Positions 28,912 to 37,591 of a stretch of DNA of 64,000 nucleotides are shown here, piece by piece. The DNA comes from Seonamhaeicola sediminis (GTDB lineage Bacteria > Bacteroidota > Bacteroidia > Flavobacteriales > Flavobacteriaceae), in the NCBI RefSeq assembly GCF_004358095.2, contig NZ_SMZJ02000004.1:225031-289030 (forward strand). The letters run 5' to 3'. A program made the translations under genes and the position numbers. Numbering within the stretch: position 1 is the stretch's first letter; each line of letters begins with the position of its first letter. The notes under the pieces are model-generated. The model was not told the DNA's origin. It did not search any database and saw only the letters and a list, made by a program, of their open reading frames with translations.

Positions 28912-29295
28912 ATGACAAAAAAGCTTATTAGTTCAGGCTCTTCTTTTGAAACTCAAATAGGATACTCTAGGGCCGTTGTGCAAGACAACTGGGTATTTGT
29001 ATCTGGAACCACTGGGTATAATTATGAGTCTATGACCATTAGTGAAGATGTTGTTGAGCAAGCCAACCAATGCTTTATAAACATTAAAGCTACTTTACAA
29101 AAAGCAGAAGCGAAAATATCAGACATCGTTCGGGTAACTTACATTGTACCAAATCTAGCAGATTTTGAATTGTGCTGGCCTGTTATTAGAGAGTATTTAG
29201 GTGATGTAAAACCCGCTGCTACCATGATATCGGCAGGTTTAGCTAATGAAAAAATGAAGATTGAAATAGAGGTTACTGCATTAAAAAATAAGTAA
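28912..29295 (+). CDS. RidA family protein
   Basis: 127-residue YjgF/YER057c/UK114-type protein. GYSRAVVQDNWVFVSGTTG and the C-terminal region KPAATMISAGLANEKMKIEIE are typical; the canonical deaminating RidA arginine region reads VKPAATMIS here (Lys-Pro rather than Arg-Pro), so imine-deaminase activity is uncertain. It is encoded six bases after the sensor kinase, unusual between a kinase and its regulator. It may deal with a reactive intermediate of nitrogen metabolism or may have another ligand-binding role. Confidence 0.88.
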   Translation: MTKKLISSGSSFETQIGYSRAVVQDNWVFVSGTTGYNYESMTISEDVVEQANQCFINIKATLQKAEAKISDIVRVTYIVPNLADFELCWPVIREYLGDVKPAATMISAGLANEKMKIEIEVTALKNK

Positions 29296-29327
29296 ATACG
29301 TAAGAGTACTTAATTTTATTATTTTTG
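29296..29327 (+). promoter_or_regulatory. Inverted-repeat operator and promoter of the NarL-type regulator
   Basis: ATACGTA-AGAG-TACTTAA (29296-29313) starts directly after the ridA stop and matches the nirB and narK operators. TATTTTTG (29320-29327) is a TAnnTTTG -7 candidate, 18 bp before the ATG. This suggests autoregulation. Confidence 0.5.
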
Positions 29328-29345
29328 TAAATATATTAATAGTTT

Positions 29346-30008
29346 ATGAATAAAATTAAAGTTGTACTTGCTGATGATCATGAGTTGGTAAGAGATGGTA
29401 TAAAAGCACTTTTAGAAGACCAATCTGGAATAGAGGTTATAGACGAAGCTTCTAACGGTAAAGAAGCTTTAGAAGTTATTAGTAGAAATAAACCCACTGT
29501 ACTTATTGTTGATATAAGAATGCCAGAAATGAACGGTATTGAGGTAGTCAAAGAAATGAGTACTCATCATCCAGATGTGCGTACATTGGTCTTATCTATG
29601 CACGACTCTGAGGAGTATGTAGTGCAATCTATTCAAGCTGGTGCAGACGGATATTTATTAAAAGGGGCTAGTAAAGATGAATTTATAAAAGCCCTTAACA
29701 AGGTTGCCTCTGGAGGTAAATATTTTACAGGTGATGTTTCTGCAATCATCATGAATAATTTTGTGAATGGTGCTTCTGCAACTTTAGAACCAAAAAAGAA
29801 ATCTGTAGAATTACCTTTTAAATTAACCAAACGCGAAAAACAAATACTTAGTTTAGTTTTAGAGTTAAAGAACAATAAAGATATTGCTGAAGAGCTAGAA
29901 ATAAGTAAGCGCACTGCAGAGGTACACCGTTTTAACCTCATGAAAAAGTTAGAGGTATCTAACTTAAAAGAGTTGACTGATAAAGCTAGAGAGTATCAAT
30001 TGATTTAG
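29346..30008 (+). CDS. NarL/FixJ-type response regulator
   Basis: 220-residue regulator. The receiver has the acidic pair ADDHELVRDGIK, phospho-acceptor Asp56 in LIVDIRMPEMNG, and the conserved Lys in GYLLKGASKDEF. The C-terminal LuxR-type helix-turn-helix reads LTKREKQILSLVLELKNNKD, then SKRTAEVHRFNLMKKL. It is the likely partner of the NarX-like kinase and the likely ligand of the TTAmGTA-N4-TACTTAR sites at nirB, narK and its own promoter. Target assignment is inferred from context. Confidence 0.93.
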   Translation: MNKIKVVLADDHELVRDGIKALLEDQSGIEVIDEASNGKEALEVISRNKPTVLIVDIRMPEMNGIEVVKEMSTHHPDVRTLVLSMHDSEEYVVQSIQAGADGYLLKGASKDEFIKALNKVASGGKYFTGDVSAIIMNNFVNGASATLEPKKKSVELPFKLTKREKQILSLVLELKNNKDIAEELEISKRTAEVHRFNLMKKLEVSNLKELTDKAREYQLI

Positions 30009-30136
30009 GTTAATTTTTAATTTTCCTTTACACAACAATTAAATTTTATAGGTTTTTTATGAAATCCTTAAAATCATCTTTCTGTATTTATTAATCTTAC
30101 AATAATTTTTGATTACTTAATTTTTACACGTTTTTA

Positions 30137-30159
30137 TTACGTATAAATACTTAGTTTTG
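30137..30159 (+). promoter_or_regulatory. Inverted-repeat operator and -7 box of the nitrate transporter gene
   Basis: TTACGTA-TAAA-TACTTAG (30137-30154) with TAGTTTTG (30152-30159) as the -7 element, the same register as at nirB. Confidence 0.6.
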
Positions 30160-30179
30160 TAATATATAATTACGTAGTC

Positions 30180-31616
30180 ATGATAAATCTTCAAGCAGAA
30201 AAGTCAACAAAATTATCTCTTTTTAACTTTAAAAACGTTTCGATACGAACCTTCTGGATAACAGCCATATCATTTTTTATGTGCTTTTTCTCTTGGTTTG
30301 GGATTGTTCCGTTTATGCCAGATGTTGTAAAAGATCTGGGGTTAACACCAGATCAAAAATGGAATTCGATTATTTTAGCTGTTACTGGTACCGTGTTTGC
30401 ACGCTTGCTTATTGGCAAGTTATGTGATAAGTATGGGCCAAGAATGTGTTATACCTTTTTATTAATGTTGGGAGCAATTCCCGTTATTTTATGTGGATTA
30501 GTACAAACTCCAACGCAATTTTTAATTTGTAGGTTGTTTATTGGTTTTATTGGGGCCTCTTTTGTAATTACACAGGTTCATACCTCTTTAATGTTTGCTT
30601 CTAATATTGTTGGTACGGCTAATGCAACTTCGGCAGGTTGGGGAAACCTTGGTGGCGGAGCTAACCGCTTGGGTATGCCAATTATTGCTGCTGCAGTGGT
30701 GAGTTTTGGTGTAGCTGAAGCTGAAGCATGGAGGTATTCTATGGTTATTGCAGGATGTGTGTGTCTCTTAATGGGGCTTGTGTATTACTTTTTTACCCAA
30801 GATACTCCGAAAGGGAACTTTAAAGAATTAAGAGCCCAAGGCGTAGAGATTGGTAAAAAGAAGGATGAAGTTGGTTTTTTGGCTGTTCTTAAAGATTATA
30901 GAATTTGGATTTTGTTTGTGATTTATGCAGCAAGTTTCGGTATAGAGCTAACAGTATACGGAACTATGGACGATTATCTTCAAAACACGTTTCAATTAGA
31001 GCGCTTAACAGCTGGAAACATTGTATTATCATTTGCTTTAATGAATATTTTTGCGAGAACTTTAGGAGGCTTCTTTGGGGATAGATTTGGTAAATTAAAA
31101 GGGCTGAGAGGTCGTGTGTTATTTTTATCGTTTATTCTGTGTGTTCAAGGAATTATGTTGGTAACATTTTCAAATACAACAAGTATAGTAGTAGGATTTA
31201 TATTTTTAATTTTATTTAGTTTAAGTGTTCAAATGGCTGAGGGAGCAACCTTTTCAGTAGTGCCATTTATAAATAAGAAAGCAATAGGATCTGTTTCGGG
31301 TATAGTTGGAGCAGGAGGAAATGTTGGTGCCTTTTTAGCAGCACTTTTCTTAAAATCTAAATCAGCTTTTGCCGAAAAAACTGCAATTGTTGCTAATCAA
31401 GGTTTGGGAGAAGAAGCGGTTAAAGTAGCACAATCTACTGCCTCATCAGCGGCAGTATCGCAAGGATATTTTATAATTGGGTTAATTGTGATTGTTACTG
31501 CAATTGTAGCTTTAGCAATTAAGTTCTCTGAAGCAGATGAAAAGTTACATGCACCTCAGGTATCTGTAGATGAAGATGAAGTAAGAACGCTTCAACCTAT
31601 AAAAGTTAAGAGTTAA
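30180..31616 (+). CDS. narK: NarK/NasA-type nitrate/nitrite transporter (MFS)
   Basis: 478-residue major facilitator protein with about 12 membrane segments. Nitrate-porter signatures are present: ATSAGWGNLGGGANRL (nitrate signature 1) and SGIVGAGGNVGAFLAALF (signature 2), the conserved arginines in TFWITAISFFMCFFSWF and CRLFIGFIGASFV. It imports nitrate for the reductase encoded next. It has its own promoter with a nitrate-type operator and is followed by a large hairpin before the reductase gene. Confidence 0.92.
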   Translation: MINLQAEKSTKLSLFNFKNVSIRTFWITAISFFMCFFSWFGIVPFMPDVVKDLGLTPDQKWNSIILAVTGTVFARLLIGKLCDKYGPRMCYTFLLMLGAIPVILCGLVQTPTQFLICRLFIGFIGASFVITQVHTSLMFASNIVGTANATSAGWGNLGGGANRLGMPIIAAAVVSFGVAEAEAWRYSMVIAGCVCLLMGLVYYFFTQDTPKGNFKELRAQGVEIGKKKDEVGFLAVLKDYRIWILFVIYAASFGIELTVYGTMDDYLQNTFQLERLTAGNIVLSFALMNIFARTLGGFFGDRFGKLKGLRGRVLFLSFILCVQGIMLVTFSNTTSIVVGFIFLILFSLSVQMAEGATFSVVPFINKKAIGSVSGIVGAGGNVGAFLAALFLKSKSAFAEKTAIVANQGLGEEAVKVAQSTASSAAVSQGYFIIGLIVIVTAIVALAIKFSEADEKLHAPQVSVDEDEVRTLQPIKVKS

Positions 31617-31652
31617 AAGTTTTCCTCTATTATGGGGGTTTTCTTTAAGACG

Positions 31653-31700
31653 GTTATTCCCGAGTGATTTACCGAGTTCATTCGGTAAATCGGGAATAAC
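31653..31700. terminator. Large imperfect hairpin between narK and the nitrate reductase gene
   Basis: GTTATTCCC (31653-31661) pairs with GGGAATAAC (31692-31700), and GATTTACCGA (31666-31675) pairs with TCGGTAAATC (31682-31691). A four-base bulge GAGT and a six-base loop complete it. There is no T-run after it, so it may be an attenuator, an mRNA-stability element or a dispersed repeat rather than a classical terminator. Confidence 0.45.
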
Positions 31701-31857
31701 AATAAATAATTTAACCGAAACTAAATATTAAATTTCGGGAGCCGAATTTTATCAATTTCATGATTAAAAAAGGCTTTTTTGAGGGATTGCTAATAATGAA
31801 AGTAACCCTTGTTTTGTATTAAAAAAAAAGTTTAATTCGTATAAAACGCTGCTGTAA

Positions 31858-34800
31858 ATGGTTAAAAGTGAGGTAAAAACAACGTGTTCATATTGCGGAG
31901 TAGGGTGCGGAATTATTGTGAAAAAAGACAGTAACAACAAAGTTATTGTTGAAGGCGATAAAGACCACCCCGTAAATAAAGGCCTGCTTTGTTCTAAAGG
32001 AAGAAACCTACATTATGTAGTTAATGATACTTCTGATAGGATCTTATATCCTGAAATGCGTTGGAGTAGATCACACCCTCGTGAACGTGTTAGTTGGGAT
32101 GATGCTTTAGATAGAGCAGCAAACGTTTTTAAATCTATTATAAAAAAGCATGGTCCAGATAGTGTTGGTTTTTATGTATCTGGTCAGAGTTTAACCGAAG
32201 AGTATTACATTGCCAATAAACTCACCAAAGGGTTTTTAGGAACCAACAATATTGATACCAACTCAAGGTTGTGTATGAGTTCTGCAGTAGTTGGGTATAA
32301 AAAAACGTTTGGAGAAGATAGTGTTCCAATTTCGTATGCCGATATAGAGTTAGCAGATAGCTTTTTAATTACAGGGGCTAACCCTGCATGGTGTCATCCT
32401 ATTTTATTTCAAAGGTTAGAAAAACATAAGGAAGAAAATCCAGATGTTCAAATTATAGTGGTTGACCCAAGGGAGACTGACACAGCACGTTTTGCCGATT
32501 TGCATTTACAGATTCTTCCAGGAACGGATGTGGTTTTATATAACGCTATTGGGCGTCGTTTGTATGAACGCGGACTTGTAGATGAGGATTTTATAAACAA
32601 TCATACTGAAGGTTTTGCAGCCTATAAAGAACAAATTTTTAATACTAGAATTAGTAAGGCAGCTAAGATTTGTGGTATAGATGAAAAGCATATCAAAAAA
32701 GCTGCTGATATTATTGGGTTATCAAAAGGCTTTATTAGCATGTGGGCTATGGGGCTTAACCAAAGTATGGTAGGAGTTAATAAGAATGTAGCACTTCTGA
32801 ATTTATCACTTATCACGGGTCAAGTTGGGAAACCTGGTTCAGGGCCTTTTTCACTTACAGGACAGCCAAATGCTATGGGTGGTAGAGAAGTAGGGGGAAT
32901 GGCTAATCTTTTAGCGGTTCATAAAGATTTGATGAACGAAGAGCATAGGAGGGAAGTCGCACAATTTTGGGGTGTTGAGAAGATTAACCCGAAACCAGGG
33001 TTGACGGCTACAGAAATGTTTGATGCCTTAGAATCAGGAGACTTAAAAGCCGTATGGATTGCCTGTACCAATCCGTTAGTGAGTTTACCAAATACCAACC
33101 GCATTGAAAGAGCTATGAAAAATGCCAAGTTTGTGGTGGTTCAGGATATATCACATCGTTCTGATACGGCGGCATTTGCAGATTTGTTGCTCCCGGCAGC
33201 TGGTTGGTTAGAAAAGGAAGGTACAATGACCAATTCAGAGCGTCGTATTTCATATTTACCTAAGGAAGTTGATCCTCCTGGTGAAGCGAGACCAGATGTT
33301 GAAATTTTTTGTGACTTTGCGCAACGTATGGGATTCCGGGGTTTTAATTATGGTTCTACTGAAGAGATTTACGATGAATATTGTGCTATGACAAAGGGAA
33401 CTAATATTGATATTTCCTATCTTAATTACGACAGATTAAAAAGTGAGGGTACTTTTCAGTGGCCTGTTAATGAATACAGACATAAAGGTACATCACGACT
33501 ATTTCAAGATAAAGTATTTTACACACCGTCAAAAAAAGCCATTTTCAATGTAGCTACCACTTTAGAGAATATATCGGAGCAACCAAATTCTGATTATCCG
33601 TTAATTTTAACAACGGGGCGTGTTCGAGATCAGTGGCATACCATGACCAAGACTGGAAAGGTGTCTCGCTTAAAAACGCATTATCCAAAACCCGTATTGG
33701 AAATTAATCCTGTTGATGCTTTTTTAAATAAAATAAAAAATGGAGACATTACTGATATAGTAGGAGAAAATGGAAAAGTGCGTGTACGCGCTAAATTAAC
33801 AGAGTCTATAAAAAAAGGTGTGGTGTTTTTACCAATGCACTGGGGAAAACAGTTGCAAAACGATTTAAATAGAGCTAATAATTTAACCAACACGCATGTA
33901 GATCCAGTTTCAAAAGAGCCAGATTTTAAGTTTACCAGAGTATCGGTTTCTAAATACGAAAAACCAAAAGAAAAAATTCTAATAGCAGGAGCAGGGGCAG
34001 CCTCATTTCGTTTTATTCAAAATTATAGAGAGTATAATGAAAAGGATGAAATCCATGTATTTTCAAAGGAACCTAATTTATTTTATAACAGAGTATTATT
34101 ACCCGAGTATGTGACTGAAGAATTAACATGGGAGCAACTGCTTAAAATCAAAAAAATAGAGTTAGATAAGCTAAATATTCATCTTCATGCTGAGACCTTG
34201 ATTACAAAAATAGATTCTGAAGAAAAAGTAGTAACAGATAATCATGGTGAAACACATGTCTTTGATAAATTAATATTAGCAACTGGTAGTAGGGCCTTCA
34301 TCCCTAGAGATGTCCAAATTGATCTTCCAGGGCGTTTTACTATGCGTAATAAGTCAGATGCCGATAGATTTAAAAAGTATTTAGATGATACCGGGTTGCC
34401 TCCAGAGGAACAACATGTAGCTATTGTTGGTGGTGGGCTTTTGGGGCTAGAATTAGCGGCTGCGTTAAAGCATAAAAATGTAAAAGTTACCATTGTACAA
34501 CGTGGATCACGTTTAATGGAACGTCAGTTAGATAAAGTTTCAAGTAAATTATTGGCGCTAGATGTTCAAGAACGTGGTATTCAAATTTATTTTGATAATG
34601 AGGTAAGTACGGTGTTTAATGACGAAGAAGCGGGTGAGTTAAACATAAGCTTAAAGAGTGGTAAACTTTTTACTGCTAATGCCATAGTATACGCTATTGG
34701 TACTATTCCAAATATTGAAATAGCTAAGGAAAGTGGTATTAAATGTGGACGAGGTGTGGTTGTTAATCAACATTTGCAATCGTCTAACCCTGATATTTTT

Positions 34801-35379
34801 GCCATTGGAGAAATAGCAGAATACAATAACCAGCTCTTTGGAATTACATCGGCTGCAGAAGAGCAAGCAACTATTTTAGCAAACTTTATTGCTGGAGATA
34901 TAAGTAGTACCTATAATGGTTCAGTATTAATGAATATTTTAAAGTTTAATGACTTAAACTTATGTAGTATTGGAGATATTAATGTACCAGAAAATGATTT
35001 GAGCTACGAAGAGGTAGTGTTTACAGATATTTCTAAACGTTATTATAAAAAGTGTATTGTAAAGGACGATTTGCTAGTTGGAGCTGTTTTGATGGGGGAT
35101 AAAAATGAGTTTGCTGAATTTAAGACCCTGATAGAGAGTAAAATTGAAATGTCTGAAAAACGCGATACCTTGCTTAGGGGAACATCCAATGATAAACCAG
35201 TTATTGGTAAACTAATCTGCTCATGCAGTCAGGTAGGTGCAGGAAATGTGGAAGAAGCCATTGCAAAAGGTTGTACAGATTTTACAGAATTATGCAAACA
35301 AACTGGAGCAGGGTTAGGTTGTGGTAGTTGTAAAACAGAAGTTAGAGAAATACTTCAAAAATCTAAAGTGTTAGTGTAA
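31858..35379 (+). CDS. nasA: Fused assimilatory nitrate reductase: molybdopterin catalytic part + FAD/NAD(P)H oxidoreductase + BFD [2Fe-2S]
   Basis: 1173-residue cytoplasmic fusion. Residues 1 to about 690 form the molybdenum part: [4Fe-4S] ligands Cys10, Cys13, Cys17 and Cys45 (CSYCGVGC...C), SRLCMSSAV, TGANPAWCHP, GQPNAMGGREVG and the C-terminal dinucleotide domain with TTGRVRDQWHTMT. Residues about 700-1090 are a pyridine-nucleotide-disulfide-type FAD domain (ILIAGAGAASF; AIVGGGLLGLEL). Residues about 1115-1170 are a BFD-like [2Fe-2S] domain (LICSCSQVG...GCGSCKTEV). In most bacteria the catalytic and reductase parts are separate (NasC/NasA, NasB). The stop overlaps the next start (TAATG). 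Confidence 0.92.
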   Translation: MVKSEVKTTCSYCGVGCGIIVKKDSNNKVIVEGDKDHPVNKGLLCSKGRNLHYVVNDTSDRILYPEMRWSRSHPRERVSWDDALDRAANVFKSIIKKHGPDSVGFYVSGQSLTEEYYIANKLTKGFLGTNNIDTNSRLCMSSAVVGYKKTFGEDSVPISYADIELADSFLITGANPAWCHPILFQRLEKHKEENPDVQIIVVDPRETDTARFADLHLQILPGTDVVLYNAIGRRLYERGLVDEDFINNHTEGFAAYKEQIFNTRISKAAKICGIDEKHIKKAADIIGLSKGFISMWAMGLNQSMVGVNKNVALLNLSLITGQVGKPGSGPFSLTGQPNAMGGREVGGMANLLAVHKDLMNEEHRREVAQFWGVEKINPKPGLTATEMFDALESGDLKAVWIACTNPLVSLPNTNRIERAMKNAKFVVVQDISHRSDTAAFADLLLPAAGWLEKEGTMTNSERRISYLPKEVDPPGEARPDVEIFCDFAQRMGFRGFNYGSTEEIYDEYCAMTKGTNIDISYLNYDRLKSEGTFQWPVNEYRHKGTSRLFQDKVFYTPSKKAIFNVATTLENISEQPNSDYPLILTTGRVRDQWHTMTKTGKVSRLKTHYPKPVLEINPVDAFLNKIKNGDITDIVGENGKVRVRAKLTESIKKGVVFLPMHWGKQLQNDLNRANNLTNTHVDPVSKEPDFKFTRVSVSKYEKPKEKILIAGAGAASFRFIQNYREYNEKDEIHVFSKEPNLFYNRVLLPEYVTEELTWEQLLKIKKIELDKLNIHLHAETLITKIDSEEKVVTDNHGETHVFDKLILATGSRAFIPRDVQIDLPGRFTMRNKSDADRFKKYLDDTGLPPEEQHVAIVGGGLLGLELAAALKHKNVKVTIVQRGSRLMERQLDKVSSKLLALDVQERGIQIYFDNEVSTVFNDEEAGELNISLKSGKLFTANAIVYAIGTIPNIEIAKESGIKCGRGVVVNQHLQSSNPDIFAIGEIAEYNNQLFGITSAAEEQATILANFIAGDISSTYNGSVLMNILKFNDLNLCSIGDINVPENDLSYEEVVFTDISKRYYKKCIVKDDLLVGAVLMGDKNEFAEFKTLIESKIEMSEKRDTLLRGTSNDKPVIGKLICSCSQVGAGNVEEAIAKGCTDFTELCKQTGAGLGCGSCKTEVREILQKSKVLV

Positions 35380-36815
35380 TGGAAGAACGATATAGGTTAA
35401 TGATACATGGAGGTGTTTTATCTCCTTCTGAACTAAAATATATATGTGAAGCTGCCGAAGGTTTAGGCTTAGATGCTATATCGTTTGGGTCTAGACAAGA
35501 TATTATTTTCCCAGAAAAGATTGATGAGACAAAGTTTAGTCAATTCGATAAAATTAAGTTTGTAAAACCTAAAAGAGATAAAGTTGAGAATATTGCTTCA
35601 TCCTATGTTTCTGCTGAAATTTTATCAAACACATCATGGCTCACTAGTGATAAGTATTTATATGTTTTAGAACAGTTTAAATACAAGCCCAAACTACGTA
35701 TTAACGTTACTGACCCTAAGCAAAAACTTGTACCTCTTTTTACTGGGAATGTAAATTTCATTGCTTCAGAACATGAAGATTACTGGTACATGTATTTAAG
35801 GCTGCCAGGTTGGAAAAAAACAGTGATGTATCCTGCCTTAATTTTCAGTTGGGATATGGATAAAATTGAAATGGCTATAGAAAGCATTTTAATTGAAGAA
35901 CCCGAAGATGTTGATACCGTTTTTGAGTTGGTTAGTGATGCTGTTGATACCAATAATAGAACCGTTGATAAACCATTAGACGTTCCTTTTTATCCCTTTC
36001 CGTATTATGAAGGTATGAACCGTATAGGAACAGATAGATACTGGTTAGGGTTATATTGGAGAAATAACCGTTACGATTTAGCTTTTTTAAAAGCTATGTG
36101 TGATTTGTGTTCTGAGAATAAAATAGGTAAAATATCAATTACCCCGTGGAAATCGTTTATTGTTAAAGGCATACCAGAAAAAAACAGGTTGCAATGGGAA
36201 AAATTTTTGGGAAAATTTGGAATCAATGTAAGACACTCCATGTTAGAGATGAATTGGCATGTACCAGTAAATGATGACGAGGCTTTAAGTCTTAAAAAGT
36301 ATTTGGTTACAAACTTTGATCAAAATGATATAAGTACTTATGGGCTAACCTTTGGGATAACAAGCTACGACAGCGATACTTATAATTTCACATCCATTGT
36401 TATTGAAAAAAACAGAAAGCCTGAAAATATTGGAGACTTTAAAATAAGAGATACTTATAATCTCCTATATGCAAAAAATTTTGACCCTAATACCAGACAA
36501 TACATTATGCACGTGCAAGATGTGGATAAAGTAGAGCTTCCTGGATTACTAATGGAGTTGAGTAAATTATATTTTGAGCAATTAGGAAATGAAATAGTGG
36601 ATGATGATAAGCAAGAAACCAAAAAAGATTCGGTTGAAGAAAATGTTTACCAATGTTCAGATTGTTTAACAGTATATAGTGAAGTGTATGGTGATGTTAC
36701 CCAAGACGTACTGCCCAATACACCTTTTGAAGACTTACCAGGCACTTATACTTGTTCACTTTGTGAAGCCCCAAAAAGTAATTTTGAAAAAAAGGTTTTG
36801 GTAAAACAAACTTAG
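35379..36815 (+). CDS. Nitrite/sulfite reductase-like protein without siroheme ligands, with C-terminal rubredoxin domain
   Basis: 478 residues in two parts. Residues 1 to about 400 contain two ferredoxin-like halves of the nitrite/sulfite reductase fold (MIHGGVLSPSELKYICEAAE; then IGKISITPWKSFIVKGI), but the four cysteines that hold siroheme-[4Fe-4S] are not there. Residues about 425-470 are a rubredoxin: YQCSDC, LPNTPFEDLPG and TCSLCEAPKSNFE supply the four Fe ligands. Translational coupling (TAATG) with the nitrate reductase fusion suggests an electron-transfer or assembly subunit for it. The exact role is unknown; this is inference from fusion and context. Confidence 0.82.
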   Translation: MEERYRLMIHGGVLSPSELKYICEAAEGLGLDAISFGSRQDIIFPEKIDETKFSQFDKIKFVKPKRDKVENIASSYVSAEILSNTSWLTSDKYLYVLEQFKYKPKLRINVTDPKQKLVPLFTGNVNFIASEHEDYWYMYLRLPGWKKTVMYPALIFSWDMDKIEMAIESILIEEPEDVDTVFELVSDAVDTNNRTVDKPLDVPFYPFPYYEGMNRIGTDRYWLGLYWRNNRYDLAFLKAMCDLCSENKIGKISITPWKSFIVKGIPEKNRLQWEKFLGKFGINVRHSMLEMNWHVPVNDDEALSLKKYLVTNFDQNDISTYGLTFGITSYDSDTYNFTSIVIEKNRKPENIGDFKIRDTYNLLYAKNFDPNTRQYIMHVQDVDKVELPGLLMELSKLYFEQLGNEIVDDDKQETKKDSVEENVYQCSDCLTVYSEVYGDVTQDVLPNTPFEDLPGTYTCSLCEAPKSNFEKKVLVKQT

Positions 36816-37070
36816 GAAACAAATTAATAGGAAAGCATAACCTATTATAAAGAGTAAATAACCTGAAGCTGTTGATTATTGGCATGCCAATAAAAAATAA
36901 TGTTTAAAAAACAATACCTATAGCACTGTAAATTTCCATTTTCTTATAAAATAAACAAGGGCTTCTAGTTGGTTGGCTCAAATATTTCATGTAAATTTAA
37001 GTGTTCTTCTGCTAGATAGAAATCTATTCTACTCTATTCCTTTTTTTAACTGCATAATTTCCCTCAATTC
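36816..37070. other. Intergenic region with a perfect 18-bp palindrome
   Basis: 255 bp between the nitrate island and the small Hsp20-like gene. TTATTGGCATGCCAATAA at 36876-36893 is perfectly palindromic. It could be a repressor site or a loopless hairpin near the end of the nitrate operon. No gene or clear promoter was recognised. Confidence 0.4.
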
Positions 37071-37442
37071 ATGACATTCTCAATAACGACTAAAACGAAT
37101 AAGAAAAGAAGTAGAAATCAAGTTTCCATTATTTCGGATTCTAAATCAAATAAAAACGATATAAAGGTTTTAGAGACTGATTCTGGTTTTCAGTATGAAT
37201 TAAAAATACCAGGTTACATGAAAGACGATTTTAATTTTTACATAAGCGGAAACCACTTGGTTTTAACAACAGACAAAAGTAAATGTATGCTACCAGATGA
37301 AGTGAATAGTGTTAAACATTCTTATTGCTATCCTTCCGCCTATTTTAAAAAGATAATCCCATTACCTAATAAGCCTATTGAAAAGCGAATAACAGTGGAT
37401 TATCAAGATGAGGTATTACGTTTTAGTTTGTTCAAATTATAA
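37071..37442 (+). CDS. Small Hsp20/alpha-crystallin-like protein
   Basis: 123 residues. FQYELKIPGYMKDDFNFYIS followed by HLVLTTDKSKC and RITVDYQDEVLRFSLFK resembles the alpha-crystallin beta-sandwich of small heat-shock proteins (the usual pattern is a lipG pattern, then a strand, then A-x-L-x-NGVL near the end). The final NGVL-like motif is weak (EVLRFSLF). It has a short, charged N-terminus and almost no C-terminal extension. A chaperone role is plausible but not certain. It is a single gene between the nitrate and NO-sensing loci. Confidence 0.65.
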   Translation: MTFSITTKTNKKRSRNQVSIISDSKSNKNDIKVLETDSGFQYELKIPGYMKDDFNFYISGNHLVLTTDKSKCMLPDEVNSVKHSYCYPSAYFKKIIPLPNKPIEKRITVDYQDEVLRFSLFKL

Positions 37443-37477
37443 GGTTTTAAATCTATTATTTTGATTAACCTGTTGAA

Positions 37478-37567
37478 ACCATTCGTCTATACTTAATCAC
37501 CATTCATCTACACTAAATTTCCAGCCACCGATTTTAGATTAGAGGCTTAATTAATATAACTATTTTG
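37478..37567 (+). promoter_or_regulatory. LytTR-type direct-repeat site and promoter of the NO-sensing operon
   Basis: ACCATTCGTCTAT (37478-37490), ACCATTCATCTAC (37499-37511) and a degenerate TCCAGCCACCG (37520-37530) lie 21 bp apart. The -7-like TTTG is at 37564-37567 (TA-T-TTTG, one base short of consensus), 65 bp after the start of the middle repeat. The ATG is 25 bp further on. Confidence 0.65.
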
Positions 37568-37591
37568 CCTTATTAAAAGAGGAAAGACACA

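Noticed and set aside
31835-31852. Possible fourth nitrate-type inverted repeat just before the nitrate reductase start
   Set aside because: Only the left half and spacer (CGTATAAA) resemble the narK site; the right half does not match and it sits six bases from the ATG.
36876-36893. Palindrome TTATTGGCATGCCAATAA as an operator of the Hsp20-like gene
   Set aside because: It is 178 bp from the start with no second copy; could equally be the end of the nitrate transcript.
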